Of a DNA stretch of 64,000 nucleotides, positions 25,232 through 33,140 are shown piece by piece. The number at the start of each line of letters is the position of its first letter. The stretch's first letter is position 1. The translations under genes were made by a program, and so were the position numbers. Below the pieces are notes generated by a model. It was not told the DNA's origin. It was given only the letters and a program-made list of their open reading frames with translations, and ran no database searches. This DNA is from Candidimonas nitroreducens (lineage in GTDB: Bacteria > Pseudomonadota > Gammaproteobacteria > Burkholderiales > Burkholderiaceae_B), in NCBI RefSeq assembly GCF_002209565.1, contig NZ_NJIH01000009.1, positions 124,001-188,000 of the forward strand, given 5' to 3'.

Positions 25232-26143
25232 TTATTTATCGGCTGCGATCTTGTCGATAGGCGCGGAATAAAGATGGTCGATCAAGGTTGGTACGGGCGA
25301 CTGTTCGAGCCCAGCCTGTACGGCTTCCGAATACAGTGCCCTGACCGCCTGGGCAAGTGTGTCGTGGATGCCCTGTTCTTCAGCCATGGTGCAGTAATAG
25401 CCCATGTCCTTCAACGCATTGGCCATCGAAAAGCGAAAGCCAGACGGATCCTCGGATTCGATATAAGGGCGCAACCGGTTCAGTACAACGCCGCCGCCGC
25501 CGCCCGCGGCCAGGATGTCGCAGAACACCTGCGGATCGGTGCCGGCCTGGCGTGCGCAAGCCGCCGCTTCGGCCAGCACGGCCGAGAAGCCTAGCGATAC
25601 GAAGTTGTGCAGCAATTTCATACGATGACCTGCGCCGACACTTCCTGCGTAAGCTATGTTCTCGGCATAGCTCTGCATCACCGGGAGGCATTTTGTATAT
25701 GTCTTTTCATCGCCGCCTACGATCAGATTCAGCCGTCCTTGTGCGGCTTCCTTCGGTGTGCGCGTCATGGGGGCGTCCAGGAAGTGCGCGCCCGCCTTCT
25801 GAACTGCTGTGGCGACCTTGAGGGTAGAGGAGGGTATGGCGGTGGAGCAGTCGATGACTGTGCTGCCCGGCTTCAGCCCTTCCAGGACTCCCCCTGGTTG
25901 AAAGAGGACAGCCTCGACTTGGGGTGAACCAGTAACGCAGAGGATAACTATGTCGGCCCCCGCGGCCAGGCCGGCGGCTGTTTGGCTGGCCTTTGCTCCG
26001 GCCTCGAGCAGCGGGCCCAGAGGCTGGTTTCCCGGGTGTTCCAGTATGGTCAACGGGAAACCATTGCGCAACAGGCTGGTGCCGATACCAAACCCCATCA
26101 TGCCTGCGCCTATTAGGCCGATATGCGGCTTTTGTTCATTCAT
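25232..26143 (-). CDS. 3-hydroxyisobutyrate dehydrogenase-family NAD(P)-dependent oxidoreductase
   Basis: 303 residues. The N-terminal Rossmann motif is HIGLIGAGMMGFGIGTSLL. The substrate-binding block FLDAPMTRTPKEAAQGRLNLIVGGD is a variant of the family's D-A-P-V-S-G-G; the catalytic Lys is in GHRMKLLHNFVSLG (~residue 173). Beta-hydroxyacid dehydrogenases of this group include tartronate-semialdehyde reductase and 6-phosphogluconate dehydrogenase relatives. In this operon a tartronate-semialdehyde or similar 3-hydroxy acid step after sugar-acid dehydration and cleavage would fit, but this is inference. Confidence 0.9.
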   Translation of the reverse strand: MNEQKPHIGLIGAGMMGFGIGTSLLRNGFPLTILEHPGNQPLGPLLEAGAKASQTAAGLAAGADIVILCVTGSPQVEAVLFQPGGVLEGLKPGSTVIDCSTAIPSSTLKVATAVQKAGAHFLDAPMTRTPKEAAQGRLNLIVGGDEKTYTKCLPVMQSYAENIAYAGSVGAGHRMKLLHNFVSLGFSAVLAEAAACARQAGTDPQVFCDILAAGGGGGVVLNRLRPYIESEDPSGFRFSMANALKDMGYYCTMAEEQGIHDTLAQAVRALYSEAVQAGLEQSPVPTLIDHLYSAPIDKIAADK

Positions 26144-26165
26144 GAAGATATTCCCTGGAAAAATC

Positions 26166-26179
26166 AGCCCTCAAGGGCT
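26166..26179 (-). terminator. Small palindrome followed by T-run inside the operon
   Basis: AGCCCT-TG-AGGGCT is followed on the minus strand by GATTTTT. It lies between the truncated aldehyde dehydrogenase and the next gene, where it could end part of the transcripts. The 2-base loop would open to 4 or more, so it is weak. Confidence 0.35.
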
Positions 26180-26184
26180 ATGAA

Positions 26185-26349
26185 TTAGATGGCCTGGCGC
26201 ACATCGCCGCGGGTCAGCGATGGAACCGTGCCGAGCCGGGAACGGTCGGCGGGATTGGTGACTTCAATGGTTAGGACATCGGAAGCATCGACCCAGGTGC
26301 CGTCTATATGGCACTGTTGGCGGAATAAAGAGGATCGTTTCAGGCTCAT
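26185..26349 (-). pseudogene. N-terminal stump of a GabD-type succinate-semialdehyde dehydrogenase (54 codons)
   Basis: A 54-codon frame from ATG 26349 to TAA 26185. Its product begins MSLKRSSLFRQQ, then HIDGTWVDASDVLTIEVTNP and GTVPSLTRGDVRQAI, which matches the first ~55 residues of GabD-like aldehyde dehydrogenases (~480 residues). Everything after that, including the NAD fold and catalytic Cys/Glu, is missing; after the stop comes a small hairpin and the next gene. The ATG still overlaps the upstream stop (ATGA), so it may be translated as a non-functional peptide. A deletion has removed the rest of the gene, or the stump is kept for translational coupling. Confidence 0.8.
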
Positions 26350-27353
26350 TGGGTAGTCTCGTATGCTCGCGAGTGAAAGGGGGTGAGCAAGTTGTCGGGT
26401 GTGCGCCCCTGATAGAGAGCATCCAGGCCGTCTATCAACAGCCAGCCCATGGCATCGCGGGTTTCCTCAGTGGCGCTGCCGATGTGCGGAGAGAGAAATA
26501 CATTGTCCAGTCCACGGTAACGGGCGTCGATGTCGGGTTCGTTGGCGAATACATCCAGGCCCGCCGCGAACAACCGGCCCGCAGTCAGCGCGTTGATCAA
26601 TGCCGCGTCTTCCACCAGGTCTCCGCGCGAGATGTTCACCAGTATGGCTCGTGGCGGCAGCAATGCTATGCGGCGTGCATTGATGACGCCTTTCAATTGT
26701 GGTGAGCCCGGCGCGGCAATGACCAATACGTCTGCGGCCAGCAAAGCTTCGTCGAGGTCTGCGTGATAGATCGCGCCGGAAGCCTGGCCGGCTGGCAGCG
26801 GACGCCGGTTGTGGTAGTGGATTTCCATGCCGAATGCCTGCGCCCGGACAGCGATTTGCCGGCCGATGCGGCCCATGCCGAACACCACCAGACGTTTTCC
26901 TTTCAAGCCGATCCCGAGCAATTGCGTGGGGCCCCACCCCGTCCAGTTGCCGCTTCGCACCATACGATCCGCCTCATAGGCGCGGCGGCAGGCATTGAGC
27001 ATCAGCATCATGGCCACTTCTGCGCAGGCATCGCTTAATACATCGGGCGTGTGCAATACGCCGATACCGAGCGTTCTTGCCGCATGCATGTCGATATGGT
27101 CGTACCCTACGGAGAGGGTTGCGACATAGCGCAAAGTGGGAGAAAGTCTGCGCAGAACGCTTTCGGTGATTTGTTCCGTGGCACTGGCGAACAATACCTG
27201 CGCCCCCTGTGCGCGGCTTTCGACTTCGTCGGGCGACAAGATGCGGTCGTTCTCGTTGACGCTCAGGTCATAGCGCTGCTTCAAGGCGGCTTCCACATTT
27301 TCGGTGAAACGCCGGCATAGGTACGCCCTCGGTTTCCTCTCGCTGCGTGCCAT
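26346..27353 (-). CDS. D-2-hydroxyacid dehydrogenase (glyoxylate/hydroxypyruvate reductase-like)
   Basis: 335 residues from ATG 27353, preferred over ATG 27362 because AAGGA then sits 9 bases away instead of touching the start. The NAD fold is GKRLVVFGMGRIGRQIAVRA (~residue 152). The catalytic Arg (VNISRGDLVED), Glu (DVFANEPDID) and His (LSPHIGSA) are all present, unlike in its paralogue at 24178-25161. The pattern resembles GRHPR/GhrB enzymes that interconvert glyoxylate or hydroxypyruvate with glycolate or glycerate. It is the first gene of the operon, directly behind the GntR-type operator. Confidence 0.92.
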   Translation of the reverse strand: MARSERKPRAYLCRRFTENVEAALKQRYDLSVNENDRILSPDEVESRAQGAQVLFASATEQITESVLRRLSPTLRYVATLSVGYDHIDMHAARTLGIGVLHTPDVLSDACAEVAMMLMLNACRRAYEADRMVRSGNWTGWGPTQLLGIGLKGKRLVVFGMGRIGRQIAVRAQAFGMEIHYHNRRPLPAGQASGAIYHADLDEALLAADVLVIAAPGSPQLKGVINARRIALLPPRAILVNISRGDLVEDAALINALTAGRLFAAGLDVFANEPDIDARYRGLDNVFLSPHIGSATEETRDAMGWLLIDGLDALYQGRTPDNLLTPFHSRAYETTQ

Positions 27354-27381
27354 CTTCCACATTCCTTCTTGGTTTTTAGTA

Positions 27382-27409
27382 ATATTAATTTGTAATACAA
27401 ATTTGTCAA
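27382..27409 (-). promoter_or_regulatory. Operon promoter with GntR-type operator filling the -35/-10 spacer
   Basis: Minus strand: TTGACA (27409-27404), then the perfect 17-bp dyad AATTTGTATTACAAATT (27403-27387), then TAATAT (27387-27382) as -10. The dyad lies exactly between the promoter elements, so repressor and RNA polymerase would exclude each other. It is of the kind bound by FadR/VanR-type GntR proteins, and such a gene is encoded divergently. Confidence 0.7.
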
Positions 27410-27532
27410 TAAATTTTCGGGCTGATAGTATTCAGGCCAACTCCGGCGTGGCTGCATCGCAGAAGCGGCAGGCTGCGGGCATTTGTGGCTTCTGGCCCAT
27501 AAATAGAAAGATCAAGAGGCGTCCGCTAGGTC

Positions 27533-28321
27533 ATGCAAGAACACAAGCCAGACAGTGAAAGAACACTCTCCGACCAGCTTACGAACGTGCTGGCCAAGGA
27601 GATACGCAGCGGCGCGTATCCCGTGAATTCGCGGCTGCCCACCGAAAAATTTATGACGGAGGAGTACGGTGTCAGTCGTACTGTGGTTCGGGAAGTTATT
27701 TCGCGCCTGAAGTCTGCAGGCCTGGTGGATACTCGTCAGGGCAGCGGTACAGTGGTGCTGGATCCGTCATCCAGCGACGCATTTCGGTTAGGGCGGCCGG
27801 ACGAAGATCCTGCCCGTGGCGTCTTGCGCATCATTGAGTTGCGCCGCGGCCTGGAGGCAGAGATGGCCGCGTTGGCGGCAGAGCGGCGCAGTGCGCAGAA
27901 TATGCTGCGCATCAATCGGGCGCTCCATGAGATTGACAGAGCCGTTGCACTCGGTGGCGATGGTGTGGAGGAAGACCTGGCTTTTCACATTGCTATTGCT
28001 CAAGCCACAGGAAACCCACATTACCCGGAACTGCTCGGCATGCTGACGCGGGCACTGAAAGACGCCATACGCGTAACGCGCGGCAATGAGGCGCGCCAAG
28101 CCGAGCTTGCCAACGATGTGCGCAACGAACATGAAGCGATACGTGCTGCGATCGAGAAGCAGGACATCGACACGGCAAGGGCTGCAGCATTTCACCACAT
28201 GCTGAGCACAGCAAGCCGGATTCGGAATGTCGATCTAGAGTATTGGCAGGGTGCTAGCCGGGCCGCCGCAGGCAGGTTGGCGCGTACACGGCTGGCGTCC
28301 GAGCTTAGAAGAGGCAAGTGA
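27533..28321 (+). CDS. GntR-family regulator, FadR/FCD subgroup
   Basis: 262 residues. The winged helix domain covers ~10-75 (SDQLTNVLAKEIRSGAYPVNSRLPTEKFMTEEYGVSRTVVREVISRLKSAGLVDTRQGSGTVV shortened here to its landmarks: LPTEKFM, SRTVVREVISRL, RQGSGTVV). The C-terminal FCD helical domain carries a probable metal/effector site: EEDLAFHIAIAQATGNP and later NEHEAIRAAI and AAAFHHMLSTA. It is divergent from the hydroxyacid operon and should repress it at the 27387-27403 dyad until a pathway acid binds. Confidence 0.93.
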   Translation: MQEHKPDSERTLSDQLTNVLAKEIRSGAYPVNSRLPTEKFMTEEYGVSRTVVREVISRLKSAGLVDTRQGSGTVVLDPSSSDAFRLGRPDEDPARGVLRIIELRRGLEAEMAALAAERRSAQNMLRINRALHEIDRAVALGGDGVEEDLAFHIAIAQATGNPHYPELLGMLTRALKDAIRVTRGNEARQAELANDVRNEHEAIRAAIEKQDIDTARAAAFHHMLSTASRIRNVDLEYWQGASRAAAGRLARTRLASELRRGK

Positions 28322-28434
28322 ATTTTCGGCCGCGACGCAATGGGCTCAGATGGGCTATGCCGTGGGTGCGTGTCTAGGCCTACACGCTCGCGGGTCTAAG
28401 CGGGCCGCGCGGCTCCGAGCCGCCGCAGATCAAC

Positions 28435-29835
28435 TCACGGAACCTGTGCCCGCGCGGGCGTGCCGCCTTCGCCCAGATCCCAGTACAGCCCGGTCATGAT
28501 GCCCAGGGCTTCGCGCAGCAGTTCCGGCGGCAGGTGTTCGTTGGGCGCGTGCTGCGAGCATCCAGGGTACGAATGCGGCACCCAGACGGTGCGCAGCCCC
28601 AGCACGTCGGTGAATATGTCGTTCGGCAGCGAGCCGCCCAGATTGGGCAGGATGGCCGGCTTCTTGCCGCTGCTGAGGGCGATGGAGTCGGCGGCCCATT
28701 GCACCCAAGGATCGTCGGGATCTATGCGCGTGGCCTGGAACAGCACATCGCGCGCTGGCGTGATCTGCACCATAGAGAAGCCGTGGCTGTCCAGGTGGCG
28801 GCGCAGCGCCGGCAGGATGTCCTGCGCGTTTATTCCCACTACGAAGCGCAGCTGGCAGCGCGCCCAGGCGCGCGGCGGGATGGCGTTGACGGGGGTTTCA
28901 GGGTTGCCGGTCTTGAAGGCCAGCACCTCGAAGGAACACCAGCCGAATACGCGCTCGGCCGGCGACAGGCCGGGTTCGCCCCACCAGGGCTCGATCTGCG
29001 GGCCGTCGGGCCCGCCGTCGACCTCGCAGTCGGCCAGGGCCCTGCGCACCGAAGCGGGCAGCTCGGGCGGCACCCATTCGGGGATGCGGATCTGCCCGGT
29101 GGGCGAAACGATGCTGGCGATGGCGTGCGCCAGCTGGATGCCGGGGTTGGAGATCAGGCCGCCCCAATTGCCCGAATGGTGGCCGCCGGCGCGCGCCTCG
29201 ATGGCGAGATCGAAGTTCATGCTGCCGCGCGAACCCAGGAAGATCGTGGGGCGTTCTGGGCTTAGGCGCGGGCCGTCCGAGGCTAGCAGCAGGTCGGCGG
29301 CGAAGAGCTCGCGGTTTTCCTGGCAGAGCTCGCGCAGGCCGGGCGAGCCGGTTTCCTCGCCCATTTCTATCAGGTATTTGGCGTTGAAGCCGAGCCGCCC
29401 GCGCTGGCCCAGCACGGTCTGCAGGGCTTGCAGATTCACCGAGTGCTGGCCTTTGTTGTCGGCGATGCCGCGGCCGTACCAGCGGCTTTGCCGGGGCGTG
29501 AGCTTCCAGGGCGAGAGCCCGTCCTGCCATTCTTTTTCCAGGCCGCGGATCACGTCGCCGTGGCCATAGCCCAGCACGGTGGGCAGGGCGGGATCTTCGA
29601 TGCGCTGGGCATACAGGAATGGCGCGCGCGCCTTGGCATGCCTGAGCATGCGGCATTCGAAGCCCATGGCCTCGAATGCAGGCCGCATTTCGGTCTCCAG
29701 GTATTGCATCAGCACAGGGCCGCGCTCGGGGTTCTGGCTCTCGGTGGGGATGGCGACGCGGCGCGCCAACGTCTGCTGGAAGCCGCCTGTGTCGAAAAAC
29801 CGGTGGACAGTGGATATGGCTTGTGCGCGTGTCAT
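28435..29835 (-). CDS. M20-family metallopeptidase/deacylase
   Basis: 466 residues. Metal-binding residues appear as GYGHGDVI (His-x-Asp, ~residue 92), the bridging Asp in YGRGIADNKGQ, the general base plus metal ligand MGEETGS (~residue 170), ASDGPR, and His near the end (CSQHAPNEHLP). The insert between ~205 and 330 is the dimerisation lid. It belongs to the ArgE/DapE/CPG2 superfamily, the long form resembling cytosolic dipeptidases. A dispersed repeat end lies only a few bases upstream of the start codon. Confidence 0.9.
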   Translation of the reverse strand: MTRAQAISTVHRFFDTGGFQQTLARRVAIPTESQNPERGPVLMQYLETEMRPAFEAMGFECRMLRHAKARAPFLYAQRIEDPALPTVLGYGHGDVIRGLEKEWQDGLSPWKLTPRQSRWYGRGIADNKGQHSVNLQALQTVLGQRGRLGFNAKYLIEMGEETGSPGLRELCQENRELFAADLLLASDGPRLSPERPTIFLGSRGSMNFDLAIEARAGGHHSGNWGGLISNPGIQLAHAIASIVSPTGQIRIPEWVPPELPASVRRALADCEVDGGPDGPQIEPWWGEPGLSPAERVFGWCSFEVLAFKTGNPETPVNAIPPRAWARCQLRFVVGINAQDILPALRRHLDSHGFSMVQITPARDVLFQATRIDPDDPWVQWAADSIALSSGKKPAILPNLGGSLPNDIFTDVLGLRTVWVPHSYPGCSQHAPNEHLPPELLREALGIMTGLYWDLGEGGTPARAQVP

Positions 29836-29841
29836 GGTGGG

Positions 29842-29884
29842 GTCTGCGCTTCGCTTGCGCGTGCACGATCGATTTGGAAACGGG
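29842..29884. repeat. Single end of dispersed inverted-repeat element (family A)
   Basis: This 43-base stretch, seven bases upstream of the M20 start codon, matches the right arm of the element in ccoI (50316-50358) at about 37 of 42 compared positions, including CACGATCGATTTGG. No left arm is recognisable, so only half an element remains. Confidence 0.6.
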
Positions 29885-29916
29885 TTAGCGATGAGTATAG
29901 TCCGCGAACCCCGTGG

Positions 29917-29978
29917 CCTAGGGCCTGTTCACACTAAAGGGGGAACCGCACTGGTGGGCAAATGGGCGCCAGGCTAGG
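29917..29978. repeat. Repeat family B unit (palindromic, intergenic)
   Basis: Contains TAGGGCCTGTTCACAC followed by a segment that matches the copy at 54195-54236 (reverse strand) at ~37 of 42 positions. The ends CCTAG and CTAGG are inverted, giving a palindromic unit. It lies between the M20 gene and the MAPEG gene. Confidence 0.6.
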
Positions 29979-30070
29979 CGCAGGTGAGGCCGCGTGCGGC
30001 GCATGGGGCGCCCTATAATGCCCAGCATGGCCGACCCGCGGGGTTTGCCGCTGCGCAAAGGAGAAGCTTC

Positions 30071-30439
30071 ATGAATGCCATCACCTGGATGATGCTGGTG
30101 GCCGCATTGCTGCCGCTGGTGGCGGCGGTGCTTGCCAAGGCGGGCGGCAAGGAATACGACAACGAGGATCCCAGGCCGTGGCTGGCGCGCCAGCAGGGCT
30201 GGAGGGCGCGTGCCAATGCCGCGCAGGCCAATCTGTTCGAGGGCCTGCCGTTCTTCTATGCGGCCGTGCTGTATGCGCTGCACGGCCGCGCCGACACGAC
30301 GCACCTGGGCCTGCTGATGCTGGCCTGGCTGGTGCTGCGGGTGGCGCACCTGGCACTGTACATAGGCGGGCGCGGCAGCCTGCGTTCGCTGGCCTGGACA
30401 CTGAGCCTGCTGGTGAATATCGCCATCCTGTTCGCCTGA
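30071..30439 (+). CDS. MAPEG-family membrane protein
   Basis: 122 residues from ATG 30071, supported by AAGGAG 7 bases upstream. Four hydrophobic segments: WMMLVAALLPLVAAVLA near the start, then LFEGLPFFYAAVLYAL, LGLLMLAWLVLRVAHLALYI and WTLSLLVNIAILF. The motif RANAAQANLFEGLPFF matches bacterial MAPEG proteins, relatives of microsomal glutathione transferases. Bacterial members are mostly uncharacterised; GSH-dependent conjugation in the inner membrane is possible. Confidence 0.87.
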   Translation: MNAITWMMLVAALLPLVAAVLAKAGGKEYDNEDPRPWLARQQGWRARANAAQANLFEGLPFFYAAVLYALHGRADTTHLGLLMLAWLVLRVAHLALYIGGRGSLRSLAWTLSLLVNIAILFA

Positions 30440-30570
30440 GCGCGCCGGGCAGCGGATTCAGCTCAGAGCCCGTAAGGCTATCGATAGATACTGCGTGGAC
30501 AGCGCCAGGACATCGCCGCGCCAGGCATGCCGGGCATTGCGCGAGTACGCCGGCCCGCGCCGCGGCGTCT

Positions 30571-31917
30571 TCAGTCCTGGGTTTCCAGCGTGCGGTTGAT
30601 GTACAGCGCCAGCACGGTGCAGGCCACGCCCGACAGCAGATAGGCGGTGACCGAGACCAGGCCGTAGCGCGACGACAGCGCCAGCGCCACCAGCGGCGCG
30701 AAGGCGGCGCCCACCAGCCAGGCGAAGTCCGAAGACAAGGCCGCGCCGGTGTAGCGGAACTGCCGCCTGAAATTGGCGGTGACGGTGCCGGCGGCCTGGC
30801 CGTAAGACAGGCCCAGCAGGGTGAAGCCTATCAGTATGAAGGCATCCTGGTGCCTGGTGTCGCCGCCCAGCAGCCAGGGCACGCACAGGCTGAACACGCC
30901 GATCAGGCAGGCCAGCAGGCCCAGCGTGGTGCGGCGCCCGATGCGGTCGGCGAGCCAGCCCGAGACGATCATGCCCAGAATGGCCAGGGCCGCGCCGATG
31001 ATTTCCACTGCAAGTATGGCATCGACCGATTGCGTCGCCTGCAGCGACAGCCACGACAGGGGAAAGATCGTTACCAGGTGGAACAGCGCGTAGCTGGCCA
31101 GGCCGGCGAAGGCGCCGATGAAGATGTTGTAGCCCTGCGCCTTGAACATGTGCAGGGTGCCGATGGGCTCCAGGTCTTTTTCTTCGAGCAGGCGGGTGTA
31201 TTCGTCGGTGACCACCAGGCGCAGGCGCGCGAACAGGGCCACCACGTTGATGGCGAAGGCCACGTAGAACGGATAGCGCCAGCCCCAGTCGAGGAAGTCG
31301 TCGGTGTTCAGCGTGCTGCGCAGGTACAGGAAAAGGCCGCCGGCCAGCAGGAAGCCGATGGGCGCCCCCAGCTGGCCCACCATGGCGTACCAGCCGCGCC
31401 TGCGCGGCGGCGCGTTCAGCGCCAGCAGCGAGGGCAGGCCGTCCCAGGCGCCGCCATTGGCGACCCCCTGCAGCACGCGGAATATGGCCAGCAGGACGAT
31501 GGCCGTGACTTGCAGTTCGGCATAGCCGGGCACGAAGGCGATGCCGGCCGTCGCCGTGCCCAGCAGGAACAGGGCGGCCGTCAGCTTGACGCCGCGGCCC
31601 CAGTGGCGCTGGATGGTCATGAACAGCGTGGTGCCGAAGGGGCGGGCGATGAACGCCAGCGAGAACAGCGCGAAGGACATCAGCGTGCCGTACAGCGACG
31701 GCAGGTAGGGGAAGAACACCTGGGGAAAGACCAGCACCGAGGCGATCCCGTAGACGAAGAAATCGAAGTATTCCGATGCCCGGCCGATGATCACGCCGAC
31801 GGCGATTTCGCCCGGCGCGACCTTGGAGTGGCCGGCGTGGCCGCCGGTGTCGTAGCGAGCCGCCTGCTGTGCGGCCGCGGAAGAAGATGGGTTGTAGTTC
31901 AGCGTATTGCTCGGCAT
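30571..31917 (-). CDS. MFS transporter, metabolite:H+ symporter (MHS) type
   Basis: 448 residues from ATG 31917 (GGAGG 7 bases upstream; an upstream ATG is 11 codons away). About twelve membrane segments. EIAVGVIIGRASEYFDFFVYGIAS is the MHS entry signature with the Asp/Glu of helix 1; LADRIGRRTTLG is the conserved loop between helices 8 and 9, and RVLQGVANGGAWDG is the variant of the helix-5 motif. MHS members take up dicarboxylates, betaines or aromatic acids with protons. It is divergent from cyoA; the substrate is unknown. Confidence 0.92.
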   Translation of the reverse strand: MPSNTLNYNPSSSAAAQQAARYDTGGHAGHSKVAPGEIAVGVIIGRASEYFDFFVYGIASVLVFPQVFFPYLPSLYGTLMSFALFSLAFIARPFGTTLFMTIQRHWGRGVKLTAALFLLGTATAGIAFVPGYAELQVTAIVLLAIFRVLQGVANGGAWDGLPSLLALNAPPRRRGWYAMVGQLGAPIGFLLAGGLFLYLRSTLNTDDFLDWGWRYPFYVAFAINVVALFARLRLVVTDEYTRLLEEKDLEPIGTLHMFKAQGYNIFIGAFAGLASYALFHLVTIFPLSWLSLQATQSVDAILAVEIIGAALAILGMIVSGWLADRIGRRTTLGLLACLIGVFSLCVPWLLGGDTRHQDAFILIGFTLLGLSYGQAAGTVTANFRRQFRYTGAALSSDFAWLVGAAFAPLVALALSSRYGLVSVTAYLLSGVACTVLALYINRTLETQD

Positions 31918-32032
31918 TCTGCCGCCTCCTGTGGAGCCAAATTCCGGCATTTTTCTGCGCCGGGCAGCCCCAAGATGAAACTAGCGTGGGGGCCAGTTTC
32001 GCAAGGCTACATCAGCGGCGCGGGATCCCGCC

Positions 32033-32051
32033 ATTGGACAAAATGTCCAAT
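32033..32051. promoter_or_regulatory. Perfect 8-bp-arm palindrome upstream of cyoA
   Basis: ATTGGACA-AAA-TGTCCAAT lies 63 bases upstream of the cyoA start, between the divergent MFS and cyo genes. Such a dyad is typical of a dimeric regulator. It does not match the FNR consensus; the protein is unknown. Confidence 0.6.
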
Positions 32052-32113
32052 TGTCGCAGTGCAACAACGGCGGTAAGGTCTCACTCTTTCGCGTTCAGGC
32101 CCGGTGTCACGCA

Positions 32114-33046
32114 ATGCCTCTACCCAAACCCACACGCAGAATGCTTCTGCTTCCTTTGCTGGCCGCCACGCTGTTGCTGGGCGGCTGCAATGCCGTCTTG
32201 CTGTCTCCGTCGGGGGACGTGGCGATCCAGCAGCGCGACTTGATCCTGATCTCGACGGGGCTGATGCTGCTGATCATCGTCCCGGTGATTTTCTTCACGC
32301 TGCTGTTTGCCTGGCGCTATCGGGCCTCGAACCCGCGCGACGACTACGACCCCGAATGGAGCCACTCGACCCGCATCGAATTGATGATCTGGGCGGCACC
32401 GCTGGTGATCATTATTGCATTGGGCGCGATCACCTGGGTGGGCACCCATAAACTGGATCCCTATCGTCCGCTGGATCGCCTGGCCGCCGGCCACGCCTTG
32501 CCTGCCAATCTCGAGCCGCTCGAGGTCGACGTGGTCTCGATGGACTGGAAATGGCTGTTCATCTACCCCGAGCTGGGCGTGGCCACGGTCAACGAGCTGG
32601 CCGCGCCGGTCGATCGTCCGCTGCAATTCAAGCTGACTTCCTCGACGGTCATGAATGCCTTCTTCGTGCCCGCGCTGGCCGGCATGATCTACACCATGCC
32701 CGGCATGGAAACCCAGCTCAACGCGGTGATCAACAAGGCCGGTACCTACCAGGGCATGTCGGCCAATTACAGCGGCGCCGGCTTTTCCGACATGAACTTC
32801 AAGTTCTACGGCATGAGTACGGGCGATTTCGCCAAATGGGTGGCGCAGCTGCGTGGCAACGGCGCCACGCTCGACCGCAAGGCCTACCTGGCGCTGGACA
32901 AGCCCAGCCGCCGCGACCCCGTGCGCCGCTACGGCCATGTGGAAGACGGCCTGTACGGCGCGATTCTGAACCGCTGCGTCGATCCCCGGCACATGTGCCT
33001 GGATCGCATGTCGGCCATCGACGCGCATGGCGGCAAGGCGTCGTGA
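32114..33046 (+). CDS. cyoA: Cytochrome bo3 ubiquinol oxidase subunit II
   Basis: 310 residues from ATG 32114, chosen so that the lipoprotein signal is at the N-terminus (LLPLLAATLLLGGC, acylated Cys ~26). Two membrane helices follow (LILISTGLMLLIIVPVIFF and the one near 95-120), then the periplasmic cupredoxin domain with VDVVSMDWKWLFIYPE and the CyoA C-terminal part. The CuA ligands of cytochrome c oxidases are missing, as expected for a quinol oxidase. First of the cyoABCD-surf1-regBA series, with a palindrome upstream as candidate control site. Confidence 0.95.
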   Translation: MPLPKPTRRMLLLPLLAATLLLGGCNAVLLSPSGDVAIQQRDLILISTGLMLLIIVPVIFFTLLFAWRYRASNPRDDYDPEWSHSTRIELMIWAAPLVIIIALGAITWVGTHKLDPYRPLDRLAAGHALPANLEPLEVDVVSMDWKWLFIYPELGVATVNELAAPVDRPLQFKLTSSTVMNAFFVPALAGMIYTMPGMETQLNAVINKAGTYQGMSANYSGAGFSDMNFKFYGMSTGDFAKWVAQLRGNGATLDRKAYLALDKPSRRDPVRRYGHVEDGLYGAILNRCVDPRHMCLDRMSAIDAHGGKAS

Positions 33047-33140
33047 CCCGCCGCCTCCGCTGATCCGCTGATCGACGACCGATCGCCTGGCGCTGCCGCC
33101 ATGGACACCCGAAGTGCCTGAACAAGAATGCTGAACCAAA

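Noticed and set aside
30178-32076. A 632-codon + strand frame over the MFS gene
   Set aside because: Antisense to the MFS transporter and product low-complexity Gln/Gly/Arg.
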